Shown piece after piece: positions 8,513-16,726 of a DNA stretch of 64,000 nucleotides (positions within the stretch are counted from its first letter, which is position 1; every line of letters starts with the position of its first letter). Source of the DNA: Streptomyces sp. HB132 (GTDB lineage: Bacteria > Actinomycetota > Actinomycetes > Streptomycetales > Streptomycetaceae); contig NZ_JAFBGA010000005.1 in the NCBI RefSeq assembly GCF_016909575.1, positions 372,001-436,000 of the forward strand, written 5' to 3'. The translations under genes and the position numbers were made by a program. Below the pieces are notes generated by a model that made no database searches, was not told where the DNA came from, and saw only the letters and a program-made list of their open reading frames with translations.

Positions 8513-10177
8513 ATGACCTACGCCATCACCCAGACGTGCTGCAGCGACGCCACCTGTGTCTCGGTGTGCCCCGTCAACTGCATCCATCCGACGCCGGAGG
8601 AGCCGGACTTCGGCCGCACGGAGATGCTGTACATCGATCCGCGGTCCTGCATCGACTGCGGTGCCTGCGCCGACGCGTGCCCGGTGGAAGCGGTCTTCCC
8701 GGTGGACAGCCTTCCCGCCGCCCAGCGGGAGTACGGTCCGCTGAACGCGGCGTACTTCGCGGACCGGGAGCCCGGCCAGGACCCGGAGGGGCCGAACTTC
8801 CACGAGTGGGGGGAGCCGTCCTTCAAGCGCAGCCTGCCGTCGGACTTCGCACCGATCCGGGTCGCGGTGGTGGGTACGGGGCCGGCGGGGATGTACGCCG
8901 CCGAGGACCTGCTGCTGCACACGGGCGCCGAGGTCACGCTCATCGACCGGCTGCCCGTCGCGGGCGGACTCATCCGCTACGGCGTGGCGCCCGACCACCA
9001 GTCGACGAAGAGGGCCGGCGACACCTTCGCCAGGTTCCACACGCATCCGAGGGTGCGCATGCATCTCGGTGTCGAGGTGGGCAGCGACGTCACCCCGGAG
9101 GAGATCGCCGCGCACCATGACGCGGTGATCTACGCCGTCGGCGCGTCGGCGGGCCGCAGGCTCGGGATTCCCGGGGAGGACCTGCCCGGGAGCATCTGCG
9201 CGACGACGTTCGTCTCCTGGTACAACGCCCACCCGGAGGTCGCGCCGGATGCCGTGGACCTGTCCGCCGAGCGGGTCGTCGTGGTCGGCAACGGGAACGT
9301 CGCGCTGGACGCGGCGCGGATCCTGGTCTCCGACCCCGACGCGCTCGCCGCAGGGGACATCGCCGGGCACGCACTGGAGGCCCTGCGCGCCGGTTCGGTA
9401 CGCGAGGTGGTGCTGCTGGGGCGGCGGGGGCCCCAGGACGCGGCGTACACCAGGTCCGAGCTCCTCGCGCTCAAGCATCTGGCGGGCGTGGAGCTGATCG
9501 TGGACGATCACGATCAGCGGACCGGCGCCACGATCGACGCGGCGGATCAGAGCGACCGGGCGGCACTGCTGCGGGGCGTCACCCGCGAGACGGTGGACTG
9601 GTCGCGCCCGCCGCCGGCGGGACGCCGCATCGTGTTCCGATTCCACTCCGCACCGGTGGAGGCGCTCGGTGACGGCGAAGTCACCGCACTGCGGGTCACG
9701 GACGGCGCGGACGGCGGCGAGGAAGGCACGAGGAGCATCCCTGCGGGGCTGCTCCTGCGGGCGGTCGGCCAGCGTGGACTGCCGGTCGCCGGGCTGCCGT
9801 TCGACCAGGCGACGGGGACCGTCCCGCACGAGGGCGGCCGGGTTACGGGCCTGCCCGGGACGTACGTCGTGGGATGGATCAAGCGCGGCCCGTCGGGCGG
9901 CATCGGGGCCAACCGGATCTGCGCCGCCGAGACCGTGGGCACGCTGCTGGACGATGCCGTCGGTGGCGCGCTGCCGGAGCCGGAGCGCGACGCGAAGTCG
10001 TTCCAGCGGCTCGTGCGACGCCGTAACCGGAGGGTCGTGGATGCCCGCGGCCTGGCGGAGATCGAGCGTGCCGAGCTGGCTCTGGGACGCCGCGACGGTC
10101 GCCCCAGGGTCAAACTGGCGACCCTCCCCGAGCTGGTGGCGGCGGCGCGGGGCGGCCGTCGCAGGATTCCCGGCTGA
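8513..10177 (+). CDS. Ferredoxin-fused ferredoxin-NADP+ reductase (FprA-like)
   Basis: A 554-residue fusion. Residues 1-60 form a bacterial ferredoxin domain with a regular second cluster motif (Cys46, 49, 52 and 56 in CIDCGACADACP) and a less regular first set (Cys9/10, 15, 19, 23), so it may be a 7Fe or 8Fe type. Residues from about 117 form an adrenodoxin-reductase-like flavoprotein: FAD site VAVVGTGPAGMYAAEDLL and, near 255, NADP site VVVVGNGNVALDAARIL. Mycobacterial FprA/FprB proteins share this plan. It would pass NADPH electrons to the adjacent di-iron oxygenase. Confidence 0.92.
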   Translation: MTYAITQTCCSDATCVSVCPVNCIHPTPEEPDFGRTEMLYIDPRSCIDCGACADACPVEAVFPVDSLPAAQREYGPLNAAYFADREPGQDPEGPNFHEWGEPSFKRSLPSDFAPIRVAVVGTGPAGMYAAEDLLLHTGAEVTLIDRLPVAGGLIRYGVAPDHQSTKRAGDTFARFHTHPRVRMHLGVEVGSDVTPEEIAAHHDAVIYAVGASAGRRLGIPGEDLPGSICATTFVSWYNAHPEVAPDAVDLSAERVVVVGNGNVALDAARILVSDPDALAAGDIAGHALEALRAGSVREVVLLGRRGPQDAAYTRSELLALKHLAGVELIVDDHDQRTGATIDAADQSDRAALLRGVTRETVDWSRPPPAGRRIVFRFHSAPVEALGDGEVTALRVTDGADGGEEGTRSIPAGLLLRAVGQRGLPVAGLPFDQATGTVPHEGGRVTGLPGTYVVGWIKRGPSGGIGANRICAAETVGTLLDDAVGGALPEPERDAKSFQRLVRRRNRRVVDARGLAEIERAELALGRRDGRPRVKLATLPELVAAARGGRRRIPG

Positions 10178-10183
10178 CCGTGT

Positions 10184-10223
10184 GGGCCGGCGGCCCGTCG
10201 AGAGACCGGCGGGCCGCCGGCCC
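10184..10223. terminator. Bidirectional hairpin between fprA-like and xdhC genes
   Basis: A perfect 14-bp stem (10184-10197 against 10210-10223) with a 12-nt loop lies 6 bp after the reductase stop. It sits between convergent genes, so it can serve both. Confidence 0.75.
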
Positions 10224-10252
10224 GGCTGCGGGGCCGGTCGGCAGGGGCGCGT

Positions 10253-11395
10253 TCACCGCTCCGGCTGCCACGGGCCGTGTACCGGCCCCGTGCCGGCGCT
10301 GAGCGGAAGGCCGCTCCCTCCGCGCCGTACGGCGATGATCTCCGCCAGGACCGAGAGCGCCGTCTCCTCGGCCCCCCTGCCGCCCAGGTCGAGACCGATC
10401 GGCGAACGCAGACGGGCCAGTTGCGCCTCGGTCGTCCCCGCCGCTCGGAGCCGCACCATCCTGTCCTCGTGCGTACGCCGGCTCCCCAAAGCACCCACAT
10501 ACCCCGCTGGGCTGCGCAGGGCGCGGGTGAGGACAGGGATGTCGAAGCGGGGGTCGTGGGTCAGTACGCACACCGCGCTCGTGGGGTCGATCAGGTTCTC
10601 ATGGGCCTCGAACCAGCGATCCGGCCGTTCGGCGACGACCTCGTCGGCGCCCGGGAAGCGGCCGGGATCCGCGAACACCGGTCTGGCGTCGCAGACGGTC
10701 ACCCGGTGTCCGAGGGCCGCGCCGAAGTGCGCGAGCGGCCGGGCGAACTCGGTGGCACCGAAGATCAGCAGCCCGGGCCGGGGGGCGAAGGACTGCACCA
10801 GGAGCTCGCGCCCCGGCTCGCACGCGGGGCCGGCCGGACTTCCCGCACCCCGCCGCCCATCGGCGGACACCTCCTCCTCCCCCGTGCTCACCAGGCCGCT
10901 CTCGCCGCGGCCGAGCATGCCTTCGGCGGCCAGGACGGCAGCCCGATCGGCAGCCGCGCCACCCAGCGATCCGCTCACCGTCCCCGGGCCCACCGCCAGA
11001 CTGCCGCGGCCTTCGAGCGGCGTGACGAGCGCGACCGGCACCCCCGCCGCCAGGTCCGCCGAGACCCGGTCCAACGGCGTCTCGGGGTTCACTTCGCGGA
11101 TCAGTACCTCGATCGTCCCGCCGCAGGTCAGCCCGACCGCGAAAGCGTCCTCGTCGCCGACTCCCCAGCGTGCGACGACCGGCGGTCCTCCGGCGAACAC
11201 CTCCTCGGCCGCCGCGATGACGGCGGCCTCGACGCACCCGCCGGACACACTGCCGACGATCCGGCCGTCCTCCGCCACCAGCATGGAGGCGCCGGGCCCG
11301 TGCGGGGCCGAACCCCAGGTCCGCACCACGGTCGCCATGACGCAGCGGGTGCCGGAGCGCTGCAAGGCAGCCGCCTGTTCGATGACATGTCGCAT
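10253..11395 (-). CDS. XdhC/CoxI family protein
   Basis: A 380-residue protein. The N-terminal XdhC/CoxI motif GSVSGGCVEAAVI is preceded by VVRTWGSAPHGPGASMLV. The C-terminal Rossmann-type domain includes LLIFGATEFARPLAHFG and VCVLTHDPRFDIPVLTRAL, then YVGALGSRRTHEDR. XdhC proteins handle molybdenum cofactor and insert its sulfurated form into xanthine dehydrogenase-type enzymes. No xdhA or xdhB homologue lies in the window, so the client enzyme must be encoded elsewhere. The start has a GAGGTGAG ribosome site. The neighbours point other ways, so I read it as a single-gene unit. Confidence 0.88.
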   Translation of the reverse strand: MRHVIEQAAALQRSGTRCVMATVVRTWGSAPHGPGASMLVAEDGRIVGSVSGGCVEAAVIAAAEEVFAGGPPVVARWGVGDEDAFAVGLTCGGTIEVLIREVNPETPLDRVSADLAAGVPVALVTPLEGRGSLAVGPGTVSGSLGGAAADRAAVLAAEGMLGRGESGLVSTGEEEVSADGRRGAGSPAGPACEPGRELLVQSFAPRPGLLIFGATEFARPLAHFGAALGHRVTVCDARPVFADPGRFPGADEVVAERPDRWFEAHENLIDPTSAVCVLTHDPRFDIPVLTRALRSPAGYVGALGSRRTHEDRMVRLRAAGTTEAQLARLRSPIGLDLGGRGAEETALSVLAEIIAVRRGGSGLPLSAGTGPVHGPWQPER

Positions 11396-11690
11396 TCGCT
11401 CACCTCGGGCAGTACAACCGCGAGAGCGTCTCGCGGGCGAGGGATCGCAGAACGAATTCTTTCAGTACGGGATGGATTCGTGCGCGCCGACCGCCCGTCG
11501 GCGCGCCACCGGGGCTCACCGCATCCATCGAACGGCACGGCCCGTCCGTGGCGTGCTTCGACGTCTTGGCCCGCACTGCGCGGATCCGGCGAGCCCTGCC
11601 GGCCGGCGGCCGGGCAGCTCGCCGACTCCGGGCCGGTTTCGTCGGCGGGGGTGACCCTGCGGACCGACCGGCTGGAGTCGGACGGGCTCA

Positions 11691-11785
11691 TCATCGGGGA
11701 ACGGAACGGTCGGGACCGTCGTCCGCGAACGGGACGGTCGGCAGCGAGGCGGCCGGGGCCCGTCATCCGCGAACGGGACGGTCAG
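11691..11785. repeat. Three near-copies of a 23-bp GC-rich repeat
   Basis: Segments at about 11691-11713, 11719-11741 and 11763-11785 share the core TC(G/A)TCCGCGAACGGGACGGTC, with the first copy more diverged. Spacing is 28 and 44 bp. They lie in the 499-bp stretch 11396-11894 between divergent xdhC and the DUF4180 gene end, where I see no coding potential. Binding sites or decayed repeats are both possible. Confidence 0.55.
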
Positions 11786-11894
11786 GACCGCGGAGTGGTC
11801 TGCTCCGGCCTGACGGAGAGGGGGCCCGGCACGGTGGACACCGCGTCCGCCGAGCACCTCGTCGACGAGGACCGGATGCCCACAGTGCGGCCCG

Positions 11895-12257
11895 TCAGCC
11901 CTTCAGGCGCTCGCCGAGCTCCTCGGTGTCGGGGACGAACCACGTCTGGTTTCCCCGGTTGCATTCGCGGACGAAGTCACGAAGAGCGGAACTGCCCTCG
12001 GTGTGGCGGGAGACGTCACCCAGTACCACCAGCCCCAGCCGGTAGTTGGCGAACTTCTGGACGATGTCGCCGGCGACACGGGTCTCCAGCCGGAAGAAGC
12101 TCTCGCCGAGGCGTTCGGCGGGTACGACGACCCATCGGGCGCCCTGGTAACCCGCGTCACCGATGAGATCGAGGGCCTCGCGTTCGCCGTGGATGGTCTC
12201 GCCCTCGGAGGGGCACATCAGGACGGGCACGTCGTGGACGGTCTGCAGGGTGCTCAT
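11895..12257 (-). CDS. DUF4180 domain protein
   Basis: A 120-residue cytoplasmic protein covering the whole DUF4180 domain: a small beta-alpha start (VHDVPVLMCPSEGETIHGER), a central LIGDAGYQGARWVVVPAERL block, FRLETRVAGDIVQKFANYRL, then LRDFVRECNRGNQTWFVPD. The SpoIIAA/STAS-like alternation of short strands and helices is visible, but the biochemical role of the family is unknown to me. It stands alone; the ATG at 12257 is the only good start. Confidence 0.8.
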   Translation of the reverse strand: MSTLQTVHDVPVLMCPSEGETIHGEREALDLIGDAGYQGARWVVVPAERLGESFFRLETRVAGDIVQKFANYRLGLVVLGDVSRHTEGSSALRDFVRECNRGNQTWFVPDTEELGERLKG

Positions 12258-12803
12258 GAGCGGTCAGACTATGCGACGGCGCAGGAGGACGCTCGGAGTT
12301 CGACGCGGGTGCGTGGCGGCGACGCACTCCCGGGCGACCTTCGGCGGCGACCCCGGGAGCGGTACGGCCCGGTGCGGTGCGGTGCGGCCCGGCACGGTGC
12401 GTCCGCGACGGCCCCTGGTGCGGCTCACGGCCCGCCGCGACCGACTGGCCGGGATTCCTGATCGGTGGATGGGCAGGAGGGTTCCGCCACCGTGCGGTGT
12501 CCGTCCGAGTCCCCACGCCGGCCCCAGCCCGCCGTGGATCGGTGCAGGCGGTTCAGCGCGCCGCTGGCGACCCGCCCGGCGGCGGCGGCGCGGGGCAGAC
12601 ACCCTGCCGTGAAGGGGAGAAGAGCTGAACCCGTCGATGCGCCGCCCCCTGGCCACGCGTTGTGCTGCCGCTGTCCGGTCGGTCGTCACACGGGCGAGGT
12701 CGGACCGAGCGGTCCGCGTCGGACTCCGGCGTTGCATGTGCACCTCACGGACGAGGACCGGAGCACGCCGTTCGGACCGGGCCAGGAGCAGGGGCGGCAC
12801 CGA
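12258..12803. other. Intergenic stretch without a recognisable gene
   Basis: Open frames here on both strands are arginine- and proline-rich shadows without family features. The only pattern is a short GGTGC-type run near 12369-12400. I see no gene. Confidence 0.6.
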
Positions 12804-12833
12804 TTGCGTGATCAAAATCCAGTGCGGTTAACA
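12804..12833 (+). promoter_or_regulatory. Predicted promoter of the GAPDH gene
   Basis: TTGCGT (12804-12809), an 18-bp spacer and TTAACA (12828-12833) precede the GTG start at 12866. The surrounding bases are AT-richer than the flanks. Confidence 0.45.
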
Positions 12834-12865
12834 TTTGAGCACCGCCTAGCTCGAAAGATGGACTT

Positions 12866-14311
12866 GTGACTGCCACCGAGGACTCGTTCACCAATTGGAA
12901 GACCCGCGAGGAGATCGCGGAGTCGATGATCCCGCTCATCGGGAAGCTGCACCGGGAGCAGGACGTCACGATCCTGATCCACAGCCGCTCCCTGGTGAAC
13001 AAGTCGGTGGTCAGCATCCTCAAGACCCACCGGTTCGCCCGCCAGATAGCCGGCGAGGAGCTCTCCGTCACCGAGACGCTGCCGTTCCTGCACGCCCTCG
13101 CCGCTCTCGACCTCGGCCCTTCGCAGATCGACCTCGGCATGCTCGCCGCGACGTACAGGACCGACGACCGCGGCCTGTCGGTGGAGGATTTCACCGCCGA
13201 GTCCGTGGCCGGCGCGACGGGCGCCAACAAGACGGAGCGCCGCGAGGCACGCGATGTGGTCCTCTACGGTTTCGGCCGCATCGGCCGCCTCCTGACCCGC
13301 CTCCTCATCGAGAAGACCGGCTCCGGCAACGGTCTGCGGCTGCGCGCCATCGTCGTACGCCGGGGTGCCGGGCAGGACATCGTGAAGCGCGCGTCGCTGC
13401 TGCGCCGCGACTCGATCCACGGCCAGTTCCAGGGCACGATCACCGTCGACGAGGCGAACAGCAGGATCATCGCCAACGGCAACGAGATCCAGGTGATCTA
13501 CTCCGACGACCCGACGTCGGTGGACTACACGGCGTACGGCATCAAGGACGCCATCCTCATCGACAACACGGGCCGCTGGCGCGACCGCGAGGGCCTGTCC
13601 AAGCACCTGCGCCCCGGCATCGCGAAGGTCGTCCTGACCGCTCCCGGCAAGGGCGACGTCCCCAACATCGTGCACGGCGTCAACCAGCACATGATCAAGC
13701 CGGACGAGCAGATCATCTCCTGCGCCTCCTGCACCACCAACGCGATCGTCCCGCCGCTGAAGGCGATGGCGGACGAGTACGGCGTGCTGCGCGGCCACGT
13801 GGAGACCGTCCACTCGTTCACCAACGACCAGAACCTGCTGGACAATTACCACAACTCGGATCGTCGTGGCCGCTCGGCGCCGCTCAACATGGTCATCACC
13901 GAGACCGGTGCCGCGTCCGCCGTCACCAAGGCGCTGCCCGACCTCGACGCGAAGATCACCGGCAGCTCGATCCGCGTCCCGGTGCCGGACGTCTCGATCG
14001 CGATCCTGAACCTGCAGCTCGCCCGGGGCACCAGCCGCGAGGAGGTCCTCGACTACCTCCGCAACGTGTCGCTGACCTCGCCGCTCAGGCGCCAGATCGA
14101 CTTCATCACCGCTCCCGACGCGGTCTCGAGCGACTTCATCGGTTCGCGCCACGCCTCGATCGTCGACGCGGGCGCCACCAAGGTCGAGGGCGACAACGCG
14201 ATCCTCTACCTCTGGTACGACAACGAGTTCGGCTACTCCTCCCAGGTCATCCGGGTGGTCCAGCACGTCTCCGGAGTCGAGTACCCGACCTACCCGGCCC
14301 CGGCGGTCTGA
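12866..14311 (+). CDS. gap: Glyceraldehyde-3-phosphate dehydrogenase, long form
   Basis: A 481-residue enzyme. Residues from about 130 form the normal GAPDH: NAD-binding VLYGFGRIGRLLTRLL, catalytic Cys289 in ISCASCTTNAIVPPLK, ETVHSFTNDQN with the catalytic His region, and WYDNEFGYSSQVIRVV at the end. About 125 residues precede this (MTATEDSFTNWKTREEIAES), an extension seen in a long GAPDH subclass of actinobacteria and some proteobacteria. It converts glyceraldehyde-3-phosphate and phosphate to 1,3-bisphosphoglycerate or runs in reverse. No other glycolytic gene is adjacent, so it is probably a second, specialised GAPDH. The start is GTG. Confidence 0.93.
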   Translation: MTATEDSFTNWKTREEIAESMIPLIGKLHREQDVTILIHSRSLVNKSVVSILKTHRFARQIAGEELSVTETLPFLHALAALDLGPSQIDLGMLAATYRTDDRGLSVEDFTAESVAGATGANKTERREARDVVLYGFGRIGRLLTRLLIEKTGSGNGLRLRAIVVRRGAGQDIVKRASLLRRDSIHGQFQGTITVDEANSRIIANGNEIQVIYSDDPTSVDYTAYGIKDAILIDNTGRWRDREGLSKHLRPGIAKVVLTAPGKGDVPNIVHGVNQHMIKPDEQIISCASCTTNAIVPPLKAMADEYGVLRGHVETVHSFTNDQNLLDNYHNSDRRGRSAPLNMVITETGAASAVTKALPDLDAKITGSSIRVPVPDVSIAILNLQLARGTSREEVLDYLRNVSLTSPLRRQIDFITAPDAVSSDFIGSRHASIVDAGATKVEGDNAILYLWYDNEFGYSSQVIRVVQHVSGVEYPTYPAPAV

Positions 14312-14318
14312 TCTCTCC

Positions 14319-14361
14319 ACGACGGCTCCCGGTGCTGCGACGCGGCACCGGGAGCCGTCGT
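14319..14361. terminator. Strong hairpin terminator after gap
   Basis: A 17-bp perfect stem (14319-14335 against 14345-14361) with a 9-nt loop starts 8 bp after the gap stop. The convergent SGNH gene ends at 14437, so it may act in both directions. Confidence 0.8.
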
Positions 14362-14436
14362 TCCGCGCGCCGGCTCCCCAGGACGGCCGGGAGGTGCACC
14401 GGACGTGCGGGCGGCGGGGAACCCGCCCCGAACCGG

Positions 14437-15615
14437 TCAGGCAGCCCCGAGGGGGCCGCCCGGGTGGAACGCCAGTTTCGCGAAGCGTTCACCGATGCGG
14501 CGGTGCGTGGCGGCGTCGGGGTGCAGCGCGTCCGGCAGCGGGAGCTCGGCGGCGTCCGCCTCACCGTAGAGTTCGCGGCCGTCGAGGTGGTGCAGGTTCG
14601 GGTCCTCGGCCGCCCGTTGCCGGACGATGCGGGCGAGTTCGTCCCTGATGATGCTCAGGGTGAGCTTTCCCGCAGCCGTCTCCGCGGGGTCCCCAGCGGC
14701 GCGGAAGCCCAGCTTTCCCGCGCTCAGAGCGCTGTGGTCCGGCGCGCTGGGGCCGGGCGTGTGCTCGTGGATGGGGCACAGGATCGGCGAGACGACCAGC
14801 AGCGGTGTGGTGGGGTGGCTTTCACGGATCGTGTCGAGGAAACCGTGGACGGCCGGGGTGAAGGCGCGCAGCCGCATCGCGTCGGTGTTGACCAGGTTGA
14901 TGCCGATCTTGACACTGATCCGGTCCGCAGGTGCGTCACGCATGGCGCGGGCCGTGAACGGGTCGAGCAGCGCACTTCCGGCGAACCCCAGGTTGACCAG
15001 CTCCACACCACCGAGGGCTGCGGCGAGCGCGGGCCAGGTGGTCGTCGGACTCGCGGCGTCGGACCCGTGGCTGATCGAACTGCCGTGGTGCAGCCACACC
15101 GTGCGGTCCCGCGGCGGGACCGGGCCGACGGGGGCGTCGGAACGCAGGGCGACCAGCTCGGTGGTCTCGTTGTGCGGCAGCCAGATCTCGACGTCCTTCG
15201 ATTCGGCGGAGAGACCGCTGAAACGGAGGGTACCCACCGGACCCGGTCGGACCTCGGCGGATCCGGTGGCCATGTCGATGGTCACGGTGTTGCCGCCGGC
15301 CACCACGGCCCGGTCCGCGAGCCGGCCGTCCACCAGCAGGTCGTAGACCCCGTCGGGCCGGGGCGGGGCACCCACGTACGCACGCTTGGTGGGAAGGGTG
15401 TCCAGCTCCACGACCGTCGCCCGGGTGCGCAGAACGAGCCGTACGCCGGAGGGCTGGGCCTCCGCCATGGCCAGCTGACCGTCCGCGTTCCGGGCGCGCG
15501 CACGGGCGGGCAGCCGGTGCGGCAGCAGACCGTGCTCGGTGCGCTCCAGATCGAGCGCGCCGCGCAGGAGGTCAGCGGTGATGGGGGTGCTTGTCAGCCG
15601 GGGTCGGATGCTCAT
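14437..15615 (-). CDS. SGNH/GDSL-type hydrolase or lipase
   Basis: A 392-residue protein with an N-terminal beta-rich accessory domain (about residues 1-165, carbohydrate-esterase-like) and a C-terminal SGNH hydrolase domain. The catalytic blocks are visible: Ser in WLHHGSSISHGSDA, Gly in NLGFAGSALLD, Asn in GINLVNTDAM, and Asp/His in DALHPDAATH. No signal peptide is present, so it is cytoplasmic. The start at 15615 overlaps the TetR stop by 4 bp, although the frame stays open upstream. It is probably controlled by the coupled TetR protein; the ester substrate is unknown. Confidence 0.88.
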   Translation of the reverse strand: MSIRPRLTSTPITADLLRGALDLERTEHGLLPHRLPARARARNADGQLAMAEAQPSGVRLVLRTRATVVELDTLPTKRAYVGAPPRPDGVYDLLVDGRLADRAVVAGGNTVTIDMATGSAEVRPGPVGTLRFSGLSAESKDVEIWLPHNETTELVALRSDAPVGPVPPRDRTVWLHHGSSISHGSDAASPTTTWPALAAALGGVELVNLGFAGSALLDPFTARAMRDAPADRISVKIGINLVNTDAMRLRAFTPAVHGFLDTIRESHPTTPLLVVSPILCPIHEHTPGPSAPDHSALSAGKLGFRAAGDPAETAAGKLTLSIIRDELARIVRQRAAEDPNLHHLDGRELYGEADAAELPLPDALHPDAATHRRIGERFAKLAFHPGGPLGAA

Positions 15616-16241
15616 TCGTCGTTCCCTTTCCGGATGGGCGTGTCCGATCCGGCCGGGACGTTCTCGCCGGGTCGGGGCGCGGGCCAGTTCCGCAGCAGGG
15701 CGTCGAGGGCGTCCAGGACCCGCGGCCAGGTCTCGTCCGTACCAGGGGCGCTGTGGCTGAAACTTCCGCCGGACTCCAGGCTGATGTACCCGTGGAAGAC
15801 GCTGCCCAGCAGCCGGACCGCGTGCGTCTGGTCCGGCTCCGTGAGGTCGTAGCCGCGCAGGATCGCCCGCGTCATCCGGGCGTGCCTGACACCGGCGCTG
15901 GCTGCGGCGACTTCCGGGTCGAGCCTCAGCCGAGCCGCGGTGTAGCGGCCCGGGTGCTCCCTGGCGTAGTCGCGGTAGGCGTTCGCGAATGCCTCCAGCG
16001 CGTCCTTGCCCGCACGCCCCGCCAGGGCGGCGGCGACGCGGTCGGCGAGTTCGGCGAGCGCCAGCAGGGCGATCCTCGTCTTCAGGTCCTGGGAACTCTT
16101 CAGATGCGAGTAGAGGCTCGCGTCCTTGACGCCGAAGTGCCGGGCGAGCGCCGCCACGGTCACCTTGTCGAAGCCGACCTCGTCGGCCATCTCCGCTCCG
16201 GCCTGCGTCAGGCGCTCCGCCGTCAGCCCTGCTCTTGCCAT
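15612..16241 (-). CDS. TetR family transcriptional regulator
   Basis: A 209-residue regulator with a TetR DNA-binding head at residues 10-60 (AEMADEVGFDKVTVAALA, then FGVKDASLYSHLKS) and a C-terminal ligand domain ending in HGYISLESGGSF, the WHG-type C-terminal domain. It is coupled to the downstream SGNH hydrolase by a 4-bp overlap and probably controls it and itself. I chose ATG 16241 because GAGG lies 5 bases upstream; a start at 16268 would add nine residues. The AT-rich patch just upstream (16260-16295, around CCTAGG) is the likely promoter-operator. Confidence 0.88.
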   Translation of the reverse strand: MARAGLTAERLTQAGAEMADEVGFDKVTVAALARHFGVKDASLYSHLKSSQDLKTRIALLALAELADRVAAALAGRAGKDALEAFANAYRDYAREHPGRYTAARLRLDPEVAAASAGVRHARMTRAILRGYDLTEPDQTHAVRLLGSVFHGYISLESGGSFSHSAPGTDETWPRVLDALDALLRNWPAPRPGENVPAGSDTPIRKGNDE

Positions 16242-16544
16242 GGGAACCTCGCCCTCCAGTGAATTCAATTATGCATTCGCCTAGGAACATTAGGAGTCGG
16301 CCACGACGGCTCCGCCGGCGGGACGTGACCGTACACGGACCCGCACCCTCGTCACGGCACGCCCAGCACCCGGGCCCGAGTCCGAGCGGTGATCCGGGAG
16401 CCCGCGCGTACGGACCGCGTCAAGAAGTCCGCCGCCACCGTATGGAGCCCGTCAACGGCGCACGCGGCGCTGCCCGCCGTGGGATTTGCTCATGCCCGGC
16501 CGCACAGGCCGATCCGGTCCCCTCACTTCACACAGGAGCCCACG
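16242..16544. promoter_or_regulatory. Divergent tetR-kdp intergenic region
   Basis: The left 55 bp is unusually AT-rich (GAATTCAATTATGCATT at 16261-16277, then CCTAGG at 16280-16285) and probably holds the tetR promoter and operator. The kdp side has no convincing -35/-10 pair that I can defend. No riboswitch-like structure was recognised. Confidence 0.4.
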
Positions 16545-16628
16545 ATGGCCGATCCGGCCTTCGTCGTCACCACGATCGCGGTCTTCGCACTGGTGGCCAT
16601 CGTCGCGAAGGGGGTGACGAAACCATGA
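16545..16628 (+). CDS. 27-residue membrane microprotein upstream of kdpF
   Basis: A very short ORF reading [20 protein letters not shown] followed by AKGVTKP: one hydrophobic helix with a short basic tail. A CAGGAG ribosome site lies 8-9 nt before the ATG, and the stop overlaps the kdpF start by 4 bp (ATGA), so it is coupled into the kdp operon. Codon third positions are G/C-rich like real genes here. It could be an accessory subunit or a leader peptide that sets kdp translation. It is not KdpF, which is the next ORF. Confidence 0.65.
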   Translation: MADPAFVVTTIAVFALVAIVAKGVTKP

Positions 16629-16726
16629 CCGCCGACACCGTCGCCGGCCTTGTCGTGGCCGTCTCCCTGCTCGTGTACCTCGTCCTTGCGCTGGCGTACC
16701 CGGAGAGGTTCCAGAGTCCGATATGA
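16625..16726 (+). CDS. kdpF: KdpF, small subunit of the K+-transporting ATPase
   Basis: A 33-residue single-helix peptide beginning [20 protein letters not shown] and ending [13 protein letters not shown]. The PERF end is typical of KdpF, which stabilises the KdpABC complex in the membrane. It overlaps its neighbours by 4 bp on both sides (ATGA), so all four genes are translationally coupled. Confidence 0.88.
   Translation: MTADTVAGLVVAVSLLVYLVLALAYPERFQSPI

Noticed and set aside
7256..9829. 857-codon minus-strand ORF across the oxygenase-reductase pair
   Set aside because: Antisense shadow of two well-supported genes, typical of high-GC third positions.
11516..11857. Minus-strand ORF with repeated VPFxDD-like segments
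   Set aside because: It merely translates the 23-bp DNA repeats; no start signal or homology pattern.
12264..12815. 183-codon minus-strand ORF between DUF4180 and gap
   Set aside because: Arg/Pro/Gly-rich, no ribosome site, no recognisable domain, and it covers the gap promoter.
12826..12837. GGTTAACATTT near the gap promoter as a third DeoR operator
   Set aside because: It matches only one half of the AATGTTAAC context and is more simply the -10 region of the gap promoter.
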